Assembly: GCA_013214885.1 (NCBI GenBank)
Contig: JABSRS010000052.1
Span: 1 to 6,107, forward strand
From: Gammaproteobacteria bacterium
GTDB taxonomy: Bacteria; Pseudomonadota; Gammaproteobacteria; Enterobacterales; Psychrobiaceae
DNA: 6,107 nucleotides
Reading direction: 5' to 3'
Shown here: in pieces, positions 1 through 6,010 of the stretch
Layout: each line of letters opens with the position of its first letter
Position numbering within the stretch: position 1 is the first letter of the stretch
The notes under the pieces: model-generated
The model's input: the letters and a program-made list of their open reading frames with translations, nothing else
Databases searched by the model: none
What the model was told of the DNA's origin: nothing
Made by a program: the position numbers and the translations under genes

Positions 1-398
1 GATTTTTGTACCTCCAAAAACTATGGTGCGACGGGACTAACCGAAGTGCTGCTTAGTGAGTATAGTCCCAGTGGTAATGCCGCCGCAACGAAGAAAACCT
101 CCTTTCAAGTAGGCGCGAATGCGAATGAGACAATAAAGCTAGCACTTGGTGGATTATCGACTAATTTAGCATTAAATAACTTTAACTTAGTCGATAGTCA
201 GCGCTCTGGGCTCGGTGCTTTTATTAACCGCCTAGAATATACCATTGAAATTTAATCAATATTTCCGAAAATTCCAATGCGAGCCGTGCGAGGAGCCGCG
301 ATACAGATTATGCCATCGAGACCACACAATTAACCAAAACTCAAATTCAGCAACAAGCTATCACCGCGATGATGGCGCAAAGTGCCAAGCAACCATAA
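1..398 (+). pseudogene. 3' part of a degenerate third flagellin, frameshifted; 5' end outside the window
   Basis: The first reading frame is open from base 1 to the TAA at 253-255. It encodes a flagellin-like stretch with FQVGANANETIKLALGG, matching [11 protein letters not shown] in the intact flagellin at 2695-4086, followed by DSQRSGLGAFINRLEYTIE, matching the start of the flagellin C-terminal domain. At about 247-252 the homology moves to another frame. There it continues as NLINISENSNASRARSRDTD, then a tail resembling the flagellin C-terminal helix, and stops at 396-398. One extra A in the GAAATTT run would restore a single frame. Even when repaired, the protein ends at QP and lacks the last eight or so residues (QAALSLLG in the neighbour). 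The central variable domain is reduced to about 20 residues, and there is a cysteine near the left edge, which is unusual in flagellins. It runs opposite to the other flagellar genes and converges on fliD. I infer a decaying paralog. A sequencing error in the A run could explain the frameshift but not the short tail. Confidence 0.8.
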
Positions 399-475
399 TT
401 GATCTTGTCATTATTGGGATAATATCAATCCGAAAAAGCCATTACTCACTAAGCGGGTTGAAGTTTGAATCAACA
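399..475. other. Short spacer between flagellin remnant and terminator
   Basis: This stretch follows the stop codon of the flagellin remnant. No gene is visible in it. It holds a small hairpin-capable segment (ATTAT-TGGG-ATAAT, about 410-423), too weak to call as a terminator. The strong stem at 476-517 lies just beyond. Confidence 0.5.
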
Positions 476-517
476 AAAAGCCCTTGTAACTAGCAATCGT
501 TAGTTACAAGGGCTTTT
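476..517. terminator. Bidirectional intrinsic terminator between fliD and the flagellin remnant
   Basis: Positions 476-492 and 501-517 form a perfect 17-bp inverted repeat (AAAAGCCCTTGTAACTA and its complement) around an 8-base loop. The arms end in A and T runs, so a transcript from either strand has a stable stem ending in a U tract: CUUUU on the plus strand and CUUUUU on the minus strand. It lies 18 bases past the fliD stop codon and about 80 bases past the stop of the plus-strand flagellin remnant. It therefore fits as a shared terminator for two convergent genes. Confidence 0.9.
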
Positions 518-535
518 CAGTATAATCAATGCTTA

Positions 536-2017
536 CTATCTGGTTTTTCTTACCACGCCAGGCATATTATTAAGCTGTCCCATTAAGGAATTACTGGTTG
601 CAGTCATGTTAGCAACCAATAGATCCATCGCATTATATTGTGCCAGTAGCCGCTTTTCGTATTTTTCCATTTTACGACCAAAGACTTCCATGTCATCGTC
701 TAGCTTATCGAGCTGGTTTTTGTAACCGTCAATCCTGCTTTCAATTAAGCCGCCCGATTTGGTGTAATTGTCGAGCAAGCCCTCCATTGACGCGGCAAAA
801 CCTGGTTTGTCATCTGTGCCAATAAAAAATTGTTGCACTGCCGTAGGATCGGCATCGAGAGTCTCTTTTAGGCGGTCGGAATCAAGCGTTAATTTACCGT
901 ATTGATCGGCCTCAACCCCAAGTTGCGACAATGACAAGGTATTGCCATTGTTGCTGTCAAACGAGCCACTTAACATGTTACGTAGCTTTGAGGTAACACC
1001 ACGGAGCATCGAATCACCAACCATCGCGCCTGATGCCCCCTCGCCATCAGCCTTACCTAAGGTTTTAGCCAAATCATAATATTCATTATAAGCTTTAACA
1101 AAAGCCCCGAGTTCACGGGCAACCATCGAGTTGTCTTCACTGACCGAGGCAGTTGAAATATCATCATCAACATCATGGGCTTTTTGCGCGGTCAGGGTAA
1201 TGCCATCAATCGCATTTTCGAACTCATTGGTGGCACTGGTTAAGGTGATTACACCATCGATGGTAATCGAGGCATCAAGAGCTGGCTTTATTTGCTGAAG
1301 ATTATTATTAAGCGGATCGCGCGGGTCGAGCGGATCGTCAGCTTCAATTTTGCTAAGATCGGCAACTGCTGCCGAACGTAGATTAGCCAAGCCGTTAGTC
1401 GCATCGAGTCCGGCACCATCGGTGGCAGTAACCACTACTTCGTTGTCAAGACCGGTACTGTTTGAGGCCATGACCAAGCGCTGCTGACCATTATCTTCGG
1501 TAATAATAGTGGCAGTAACATCACTATTAGTGGCAGCACTGTTAATTTTATCGCGAACATCACTTAAGGTGTCGGTATCATTAACCTCGATACTAAAACC
1601 GCTGTTGCCAGCACGGACATCTTCAATGGTGGCAAAACTAAGGGTGCCCTCACCTACTGCCGCGTCACTGACAAAGCTAGTATTACTCATGGTTTTGTGC
1701 GCTTGGGCTAGGTTATTAACCTTAATATCGTAACTACCGACTTGAGCAGTTTTATCCGATGATACCTTAATAAATTCATCACCGCCCGACGCCTTTCGCA
1801 ATTGAAAATTTTCAACATCTTTAAGTTTTTCGAGTGAGGTAGCAAGGCTCGATAGCGAACTTTTAAGCGCGCCATTGGCCGAGATATTGGTGGTCAGCTT
1901 GGCACCTTGCTTATTTAAGCGCTGTTGAAATGGCACCTTTTCAGCATTAACAAAGGCATCAACCAAATCTTTAACTGGCATACCAGAGCCTATACCCGTA
2001 AATGAAATTCCTGACAT
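536..2017 (-). CDS. fliD: Flagellar filament cap protein FliD (hook-associated protein 2)
   Basis: The 493-residue product is the FliD cap, which sits at the distal tip of the filament outside the cell and helps exported flagellin fold into place. The N-terminal FliD_N region (about residues 3-105) starts with ISFTGIGSGMPVKDLVDAFV, the family's typical opening. A Flagellin_IN-like segment follows (DTLSDVRDKINSAATNSDV, about 148-166). The C-terminal FliD_C region runs from about 247 to 480, with DASITIDGV near its start, the family-typical LSQLGVEADQYGKLTLD (364-380), and a long C-terminal coiled-coil helix (about 425-480). The length is normal for the family. A small acidic, proline-rich linker, DDPLDPRDPLNNN, lies at about 227-239. 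The ATG at 2017 is supported by GAGGT at 2023-2027, five bases upstream. The gene follows flaG after 59 bases and is probably cotranscribed with it. fliS, often the next gene in relatives, is absent; a terminator follows instead. Confidence 0.97.
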   Translation of the reverse strand: MSGISFTGIGSGMPVKDLVDAFVNAEKVPFQQRLNKQGAKLTTNISANGALKSSLSSLATSLEKLKDVENFQLRKASGGDEFIKVSSDKTAQVGSYDIKVNNLAQAHKTMSNTSFVSDAAVGEGTLSFATIEDVRAGNSGFSIEVNDTDTLSDVRDKINSAATNSDVTATIITEDNGQQRLVMASNSTGLDNEVVVTATDGAGLDATNGLANLRSAAVADLSKIEADDPLDPRDPLNNNLQQIKPALDASITIDGVITLTSATNEFENAIDGITLTAQKAHDVDDDISTASVSEDNSMVARELGAFVKAYNEYYDLAKTLGKADGEGASGAMVGDSMLRGVTSKLRNMLSGSFDSNNGNTLSLSQLGVEADQYGKLTLDSDRLKETLDADPTAVQQFFIGTDDKPGFAASMEGLLDNYTKSGGLIESRIDGYKNQLDKLDDDMEVFGRKMEKYEKRLLAQYNAMDLLVANMTATSNSLMGQLNNMPGVVRKTR

Positions 2018-2076
2018 AACTTACCTCACAAACAAAAATTATCGTAGCGGCAACCCCCGTTACGCTGTACTACTTC
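2018..2076 (-). other. flaG-fliD intergenic spacer with fliD ribosome binding site
   Basis: This short gap contains the Shine-Dalgarno GAGGT (2023-2027) ahead of the fliD ATG. It also has an imperfect G/C-rich hairpin around 2042-2068 (AGCG/CGCT plus AAC/GTT pairings around a CCC loop). No U tract follows the hairpin, so it is unlikely to be a terminator. No promoter motif is apparent, which agrees with flaG and fliD sharing a transcript. Confidence 0.5.
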
Positions 2077-2502
2077 TTAAGCTTTAGTATTAACAAAAGT
2101 CCCAGCGGTATCTGACAAACTAGCAACCAGATCGAGCACTTCTTCTGACGGATACTGACGCACGGTTTCGCCCGAATTACGGTCAATCACCTTAATCACA
2201 TCGCGACCAGAGTCTTGATCAACACTAAACTCTAACCCGCGATTAAGCGAGCCAACAAAATCTTGCAACTTTTGCGCCATTTTCTCAAGTTGTTCACGGC
2301 TCAATTCTTGAGTTTGTTGATTACTTTGCTTAGTGGCTTGTTGCTGCTGTTCTAACTTAAGCGATTGGCTTTGTGCTTGCTGATGGTAAACTTGCTCAGC
2401 TTGTACTGATGATGATTCGACTTTATCTTGCCGGGACGGGGCTATCGCTTGGTTACTCGCTACACCGCGAAACTCAGTCGCCATCGATGACTCTATACTC
2501 AT
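2077..2502 (-). CDS. flaG: FlaG family flagellar protein
   Basis: The 141-residue product belongs to the FlaG family, whose loss lengthens filaments in some bacteria; its molecular role is less clear than that of FliD. The family core is the C-terminal half, about residues 75-136. It contains LEFSVDQDSGRDVIKVIDRN (90-109), SGETVRQYPSEEVLDLVASL (110-129) and a final helix. The N-terminal half (about 1-70) is low in complexity and rich in Gln and Ser, with QQQQ near 52-55, and is probably disordered or partly coiled coil. The length is typical. The ATG at 2502 is supported by AGGAG at 2509-2513, six bases upstream. It lies between the second flagellin and fliD on the same strand, an order common in polar flagellar clusters. 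No promoter of its own was recognised. Confidence 0.95.
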   Translation of the reverse strand: MSIESSMATEFRGVASNQAIAPSRQDKVESSSVQAEQVYHQQAQSQSLKLEQQQQATKQSNQQTQELSREQLEKMAQKLQDFVGSLNRGLEFSVDQDSGRDVIKVIDRNSGETVRQYPSEEVLDLVASLSDTAGTFVNTKA

Positions 2503-2562
2503 GATCTGCTCCTATTTAACTCAATATTAGTTCATTATTACGGTTTACCTAATTAAACGCAA

Positions 2563-2595
2563 ATAACCGTTGCTGAAAATTCAGGCAACGGTTAT
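2563..2595 (-). terminator. Strong stem-loop downstream of the second flagellin, probable leaky terminator
   Basis: Positions 2563-2573 (ATAACCGTTGC) pair perfectly with 2585-2595. The stem continues inward with TGAA/TTCA around a two-base AA loop, giving about 15 bp with one bulged G at 2584. On the minus strand it is followed by UUAUUUGCG, a poor U tract. It could stop part of the flagellin transcripts and let the rest run into flaG-fliD, or it could protect the 3' end of the flagellin mRNA. Efficient termination is uncertain. Confidence 0.5.
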
Positions 2596-2599
2596 CTCA

Positions 2600-2655
2600 C
2601 GGCTTTTATTTCAATTGCCACTCTGGCGAGTGGCACTGGCTACAATTAAAAGCCG
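2600..2655 (-). repeat. Nested inverted repeat (two-stem structure) after the second flagellin
   Basis: An outer 9-bp stem pairs 2600-2608 (CGGCTTTTA) with 2647-2655. Inside it, an 8-bp stem pairs 2616-2623 (TGCCACTC) with 2628-2635 around the loop TGGC. No U tract follows on the minus strand. The element probably forms in the RNA just past the flagellin stop codon and may act with the neighbouring stem in stability or partial termination. Whether it recurs in the genome, as REP-like elements do, cannot be seen from one copy. Confidence 0.5.
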
Positions 2656-2694
2656 CTTACTAATCTACCTTAACTACTTTAACTAATAGCTACC

Positions 2695-4086
2695 TTAACC
2701 TAACAAGCTTAATGCCGCTTGTGGTAACTGGTTAGCCTGGGCAAGAATTGAAGTACCCGCCTGTTGCAAGATTTGGTTCTTAGTCATTTGCGCAGTTTCA
2801 GTGGCAAAGTCAGTATCGCGAATACGACTACGTGACGCTGATACATTTTCCTCGATATTCGATAAGTTAGAGATTGTGTGCGCAAAACGGTTTTGCACCG
2901 CACCCAAATCGGCACGTTGACCATCAATAGCAGCCAATGCAGCGTCGATAGTAGCAATTGCGTCCTGTGCTTTTGAACCATCAGTACCACTGATATCGAC
3001 ACTACCAACAGACGTTAGAGCTGAAGAACCGCCAGTAGATAGCAATGTACCGACGCCAGTTCCTGACACAGTAAAAGCGTCTGCTGACGTAAGCTTAATC
3101 TCAGAAGTTTTCATCACTCCAGTATTAATACCAGCAGAACCATCAAGCTCTACTGTACTTGCAGCAGTACCTACAATCATGACCCCTGATACATCTTTAG
3201 CAGTCAAACTAACTTCATTAGTCGCTTTGTCAAACGTCGCATCATAGCCGGCTTTCCCTAAATCTGCCGCAAGCTTTTTGGAATCACCATTGTATTTACT
3301 TAAATCAAAGGTATCTTTACCTACTGTTAAAGTAGCTGTCTCAGCTCCATCAAGTTTACCTATTTTAACAGAGACTGTGGCTTCCGCTTTAATCCCAGTG
3401 CCTGCTTTATTGATATTACTAGCAACTACGTCGGCTGTATCGCCTGCCGTAGCAGTAATAGACGTTGATCCGCTTGGCCCATTTAGCGCTAAAACCTCAG
3501 TTCCTGAACCACCAATAGCTACGCCCGTAGCAACTCCAGCACCAAATACAGAGCCCGCTCCGTCTTTAGTATTATTGCCAATATCATTGGCCGCAATGCT
3601 ACCTAAAGATACTGCTATTGTCTCGTTCGCTTGAGAACCAACTTGGAATTTTTTAGTACCAAAAGTACCATCCAGAAGGTTTGTTCCACCAAAACTAGTT
3701 GTCTCGGAGATACGTGTTAATTCAGTTTGCAGTGCAGAAACTTCTTTTTGCAGAGCATCTCGGTCAGATGCAGAGTTAGAACCGTTGGCAGATTGTAAAG
3801 AAAGGTCTCGCATACGCTGTAAAATATCAGTAGATGCCTGCATTGCGCCTTCAGCAGTTTGCGCCATTGAGATGCCATCGCCAGCGTTACGCTGTGCGAC
3901 ACCCAAACCGTTAATCTGTGATGTTAAACGGTTAGAAATTTGTAGACCAGCGGCATCGTCTTTTGCTGAGTTGATGCGCATGCCAGATGATAAACGTTGC
4001 ATCGAAGTAGCCAGTGATGCACCTGACTTAGATAAATTACGTTGACCGTTTAAAGAAGCTACGTTAGTTTGAACTGTTAAAGCCAT
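2695..4086 (-). CDS. fliC: Flagellin, filament subunit (sigma-28 controlled paralog)
   Basis: The 463-residue product is a flagellin, secreted through the flagellar export channel and polymerised into the filament. The conserved N-terminal D0/D1 part spans residues 1-165: [18 protein letters not shown], then [20 protein letters not shown] (33-52), and [10 protein letters not shown] (89-98), which corresponds to the TLR5-recognised segment of FliC. The C-terminal D1/D0 part is about 375-463, with [20 protein letters not shown] and the ending QAALSLLG. The middle (about 166-374) is variable, Ala/Gly/Ser/Thr rich, and would form the exposed outer domain; [20 protein letters not shown] resembles a Flagellin_IN motif. 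There is no cleavable signal peptide, as usual for flagellins. The ATG at 4086 has AGGAG at 4094-4098, seven bases upstream. It is a clear paralog of the flagellin at 4433-5899, conserved at both ends and unrelated-looking in the middle. Confidence 0.97.
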   Translation of the reverse strand: MALTVQTNVASLNGQRNLSKSGASLATSMQRLSSGMRINSAKDDAAGLQISNRLTSQINGLGVAQRNAGDGISMAQTAEGAMQASTDILQRMRDLSLQSANGSNSASDRDALQKEVSALQTELTRISETTSFGGTNLLDGTFGTKKFQVGSQANETIAVSLGSIAANDIGNNTKDGAGSVFGAGVATGVAIGGSGTEVLALNGPSGSTSITATAGDTADVVASNINKAGTGIKAEATVSVKIGKLDGAETATLTVGKDTFDLSKYNGDSKKLAADLGKAGYDATFDKATNEVSLTAKDVSGVMIVGTAASTVELDGSAGINTGVMKTSEIKLTSADAFTVSGTGVGTLLSTGGSSALTSVGSVDISGTDGSKAQDAIATIDAALAAIDGQRADLGAVQNRFAHTISNLSNIEENVSASRSRIRDTDFATETAQMTKNQILQQAGTSILAQANQLPQAALSLLG

Positions 4087-4093
4087 GATGATT

Positions 4094-4098
4094 CTCCT
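4094..4098 (-). promoter_or_regulatory. Ribosome binding site of the second flagellin
   Basis: AGGAG on the minus strand lies seven bases before the ATG at 4086. This strong match and ideal spacing fix the start of the flagellin at MALTVQTN, the universal flagellin opening in this group. Confidence 0.85.
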
Positions 4099-4134
4099 GT
4101 CTACTTAGACGTTGGTATTTGTTAATTCATTAGT

Positions 4135-4146
4135 GGGGTTGCCCCC
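4135..4146 (-). promoter_or_regulatory. GNRA-capped hairpin in the second flagellin's 5' leader
   Basis: On the minus strand GGGG-GCAA-CCCC forms a 4-bp all-GC stem closed by a GCAA tetraloop of the stable GNRA class. It lies just downstream of the predicted transcription start (about 4151), so it would sit near the 5' end of the mRNA, about 48 bases before the start codon. Such 5'-terminal hairpins can stabilise abundant messages. That role is inferred here. Confidence 0.5.
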
Positions 4147-4157
4147 TGATATTTAAT

Positions 4158-4184
4158 TTAACGGCACCGTAAAAGAATACTTTA
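4158..4184 (-). promoter_or_regulatory. Sigma-28 (FliA) promoter for the second flagellin
   Basis: On the minus strand the -35 element TAAAG (4180-4184) is followed after 14 bases by the -10 element GCCGTTAA (4158-4165). The enterobacterial FliA consensus is TAAAGTTT-N11-GCCGATAA. Spacing is exact, and the -10 differs at one base of eight. Transcription would start near 4151, giving a leader of about 65 bases. This places the gene in the late, FliA-dependent class of flagellar genes. Confidence 0.85.
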
Positions 4185-4330
4185 GTTTTTTTAGTGATTT
4201 TTTATTAACAAAACACCAGAACCACCTTAACCAACTGTTATTTATAACTTAAATGTTTTAATAAAATTTTGACACTAAATTTATTTACTCCTACTTATCG
4301 TTAATCAGCTTATATATAGGACAGAAAACC

Positions 4331-4360
4331 AAAAAGCCCATCCTTTCGGATGAGCTTTTT
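4331..4360 (-). terminator. Intrinsic terminator of the first flagellin
   Basis: On the minus strand a 13-bp stem (AAAAAGCUCAUCC with GGAUGGGCUUUUU, including one U-G pair) is closed by a GAAA tetraloop and runs into UUUUUGGUUUU. On the plus strand the wobble position becomes a C-A mismatch, so the structure favours minus-strand termination. It lies about 72 bases past the flagellin stop codon at 4433 and separates its transcript from the next flagellin. Confidence 0.9.
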
Positions 4361-4432
4361 GATTGCAGCTAGCAGAATATATCATTAGATAACGGGTGTG
4401 AGGGTTAACTCGCCGCCGCTAACTAGGTCGGA

Positions 4433-5899
4433 TTAACCGCCCAATAATTGCACCGCGGCTTGTGGGATCTGATTAGCCTGCGCCAATATTGAGGTTCCCG
4501 CCTGTTGCAAGATTTGGTTTTTGGTCATCATAGCCGTTTCTACCGCAAAATCTGTATCGCGAATACGACTGCGCGCTGCCGAGTTGTTTTCAACCACGTT
4601 AGACAAGTTAGAAATAGTCGACTCAAGGCGATTTTGAATCGCACCCATGCTGGCACGGGTACTATCAATAAAGGCTAAGGCTGAATCGATCACTTCGATT
4701 GAAAGTTGTGCACCAAGCGCGCTGCCAACATCAATTTCATCAACAGGGTCAAGGTTAGCGGATGTTACCGAAGTATCTTTCATTACTGCGGTGGTCGAAC
4801 CTTCAACGGTATAATTTAATGACGACGATAACCGTACAGTACCAGTAGCAACACCCTTATCCGCTGGCGCAGTGCCAGTCAGGTCGTAAGTACCTGATCT
4901 TACGGCTCCCTCATAATCCATCGCTTGCATTGTCGTAGTTTTTGAACTGACATAATCGGAAATTTTGATGTCTTCGCCATTTTCATTGGTTAGCACAAAA
5001 TTGCCTTTAACCACTTCGGCGGTGATACCTGTTTTACCCGATATTTTATTAACTTCGTTAACTAGCGCTGCCATATCATCATCTTTAACGGTAGCCGAAA
5101 TTTGTAATGGCGTACTATTACGACCTTCGAGTTTAAACGAAACGGATGTTTCACTGGTAAAGTCAGAAAAATCTAATCGAGTTAAGGTTCGGGCATCTGC
5201 TTTGGTTGAAGAGTCACTGTTATTGATCGATTCAGCCAATTTTTTAGCTGTTGGACCAAGGAGGCCAGTCACCGTCCCCTCGGAACTGGTAATATCGAGG
5301 TCACCACCTGCGACACTGTTTGAGACACCCACCGAACCATAACCTATTCCTGCGGCACCATTAAGCCCCTGAATATCCAAACTGTATGAGCCAATATCTG
5401 CTGCGGCAAAAGACGACAGTCCCATTTGAATGGTTTCAAATGATTTAGCACCAACCTGGAAGCTTTCGGTACCAAAAGAGCCATCGAGTAATTTACGTTC
5501 ACCAAAAGTAGTTGATTCGGCGATTCGAGTGAGCTCTTGCTGCAGCTGAGTGACTTCTTCTTGAATCGCTCGGCGATCTGACGGTGAGTTAGAGCCGTTA
5601 GCCGCTTGGATGGAAAGATCACGCATCCGGTGCAAGATATTAGTTGATTCTTGCAACGCGCCTTCAGCGGTTTGCGCTAAAGAGATGCCGTCACCCGCAT
5701 TACGAATAGCGACATTAAGCCCAGAGATTTGCGAAGTCAGTCGATTTGAAATTTGCAGACCGGCGGCATCATCTTTAGCGCTATTAATCCGTAAGCCAGA
5801 AGACAAACGTTGCATTGAAGTCGCAAGTGCCCCGCCTGATTTACCTAAATTACGTTGAGCGTTCAACGATGTTACATTAGTTTGTACTGTAAGAGCCAT
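4433..5899 (-). CDS. fliC: Flagellin, filament subunit (sigma-54 controlled paralog)
   Basis: The 488-residue product is a flagellin exported to form the filament. The N-terminal D0/D1 region is about residues 1-165 ([38 protein letters not shown] at 33-52; [10 protein letters not shown] at 89-98). The C-terminal D1/D0 region is about 403-488 ([27 protein letters not shown], ending QAAVQLLGG). The middle (about 166-400) is variable; [20 protein letters not shown] resembles a Flagellin_IN motif. At residue 90 it has His where the neighbour has Gln. An upstream TTG at 5950 would add 17 residues, but it has no ribosome binding site and the extension is not flagellin-like. The ATG at 5899 has GGAGG nine bases upstream and gives the canonical MALTVQTN start. 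The gene has its own promoter and terminator, so it is probably monocistronic. The sigma-54 control recalls Vibrio FlaA, the flagellin essential for the filament there; that role here is inference. Confidence 0.97.
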   Translation of the reverse strand: MALTVQTNVTSLNAQRNLGKSGGALATSMQRLSSGLRINSAKDDAAGLQISNRLTSQISGLNVAIRNAGDGISLAQTAEGALQESTNILHRMRDLSIQAANGSNSPSDRRAIQEEVTQLQQELTRIAESTTFGERKLLDGSFGTESFQVGAKSFETIQMGLSSFAAADIGSYSLDIQGLNGAAGIGYGSVGVSNSVAGGDLDITSSEGTVTGLLGPTAKKLAESINNSDSSTKADARTLTRLDFSDFTSETSVSFKLEGRNSTPLQISATVKDDDMAALVNEVNKISGKTGITAEVVKGNFVLTNENGEDIKISDYVSSKTTTMQAMDYEGAVRSGTYDLTGTAPADKGVATGTVRLSSSLNYTVEGSTTAVMKDTSVTSANLDPVDEIDVGSALGAQLSIEVIDSALAFIDSTRASMGAIQNRLESTISNLSNVVENNSAARSRIRDTDFAVETAMMTKNQILQQAGTSILAQANQIPQAAVQLLGG

Positions 5900-5925
5900 T
5901 AGATATAGCCTCCACGTTAATGGCT
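5894..5925 (-). promoter_or_regulatory. Inverted repeat enclosing the ribosome binding site and start codon of the first flagellin
   Basis: On the minus strand AGCCATTA (5918-5925) is perfectly complementary to TAATGGCT (5894-5901), which contains the ATG start codon and the next codon. The 16-base loop holds the Shine-Dalgarno GGAGG (5909-5913). If it folds, the start codon is buried in an 8-bp stem while the ribosome binding site stays in the loop. A second pairing, CACGTT (5933-5938) with AACGTG (5913-5918), competes for the end of the upstream arm and the edge of the Shine-Dalgarno. Translational control is an inference. Confidence 0.5.
5909..5913 (-). promoter_or_regulatory. Ribosome binding site deciding the start of the first flagellin
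   Basis: GGAGG (within TGGAGG) on the minus strand lies nine bases before the ATG at 5899. It supports this start over the in-frame TTG at 5950, which has no Shine-Dalgarno before it and would begin inside the leader. Confidence 0.85.
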
Positions 5926-5928
5926 GTG

Positions 5929-5943
5929 CATCAACGTGTGATG
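5929..5943 (-). promoter_or_regulatory. Dyad in the sigma-54 leader, possible activator site
   Basis: CATCA (5929-5933) and TGATG (5939-5943) form a perfect 5-bp inverted repeat around five bases. It sits about 40-55 bases downstream of the predicted sigma-54 start. A GTTGA direct repeat overlaps it on the minus strand. In Vibrio cholerae, FlrC binds downstream of the flaA start site, so a regulator site in this position is plausible. The motif itself is not diagnostic. Confidence 0.3.
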
Positions 5944-5994
5944 TCAACAAGCCGGTATAATTATTTAAAGTTACTGCTTAGCTACCCTACAAAA

Positions 5995-6010
5995 TGCAAA
6001 CAGCGTGCCA
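5995..6010 (-). promoter_or_regulatory. Sigma-54 (RpoN) promoter for the first flagellin
   Basis: On the minus strand TGGCAC (6005-6010), five bases (GCTGT) and TTGCA (5995-5999) match the consensus TGGCAC-N5-TTGCW without a mismatch, so the invariant GG and GC are correctly spaced. Transcription would begin near 5984 and give a leader of about 85 bases. Sigma-54 promoters need an enhancer-binding activator; in polar flagellar systems of this group that is FlrC (FleR), which is not in the window. Confidence 0.92.

Larger units (their letters stand above)
2503..2694 (-). other. Structured intergenic region between flagellin and flaG
   Basis: These 192 bases hold the flaG ribosome binding site (AGGAG, 2509-2513) and several stable inverted repeats, listed separately. 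A 10-base direct repeat, CTACCTTAAC on the plus strand, occurs at 2665-2674 and 2690-2699 with a period of 25; the second copy overlaps the flagellin stop codon. I searched for sigma-54 (GG-N10-GC) and sigma-28 (TAAAG-N14-GCCGATAA) motifs on the minus strand and found no good match. Transcripts reaching flaG therefore probably come from the flagellin promoter upstream or from a promoter I cannot recognise. Confidence 0.55.
4087..4432 (-). other. 346-bp intergenic region between the two flagellin genes
   Basis: No coding sequence is visible here. Read on the minus strand it holds, in order, the 3' untranslated part and terminator of the upstream flagellin (4331-4360), a very AT-rich stretch (about 4186-4330) with no recognised motif, the sigma-28 promoter (4158-4184), and the leader of the downstream flagellin with a small G/C hairpin and its ribosome binding site. 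The arrangement indicates that the two flagellins are transcribed separately. Confidence 0.8.

Noticed and set aside
245..493. Plus-strand 82-residue open frame
   Set aside because: It overlaps the flagellin remnant in the wrong frame, its translation has no flagellin or other recognisable features, and it runs into the terminator stem.
3278..3634. Plus-strand 118-residue open frame rich in Pro, Val and Leu
   Set aside because: It is the antisense shadow of the Ala/Thr/Ser/Gly-rich middle of the second flagellin and shows no ribosome binding site or family motif.
4087..4100. CsrA binding site at the second flagellin ribosome binding site
   Set aside because: The sequence ACAGGAG lacks the ANGGA core, and no loop structure presenting the GGA is evident.
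4294..4320. TTATCG resembling a second FliA -10 element upstream of the second flagellin
   Set aside because: No TAAAG-like -35 element lies at the proper distance, and the good promoter at 4158-4184 already explains the gene.
4965..5342. Plus-strand 125-residue open frame
   Set aside because: It is antisense to the variable middle of the first flagellin, with low-complexity Ser/Leu/Val content and no homology signal.
5610..5858. Plus-strand frame similar to another at 3785-4045 (shared [20 protein letters not shown])
   Set aside because: The similarity of the two frames only mirrors the conserved N-terminal coding regions of the paralogous flagellins on the other strand.
5900..5950. N-terminal extension of the first flagellin from a TTG at 5950
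   Set aside because: The 17 extra residues ([17 protein letters not shown]) do not occur in flagellins, no Shine-Dalgarno precedes the TTG, and a strong one precedes the ATG at 5899.
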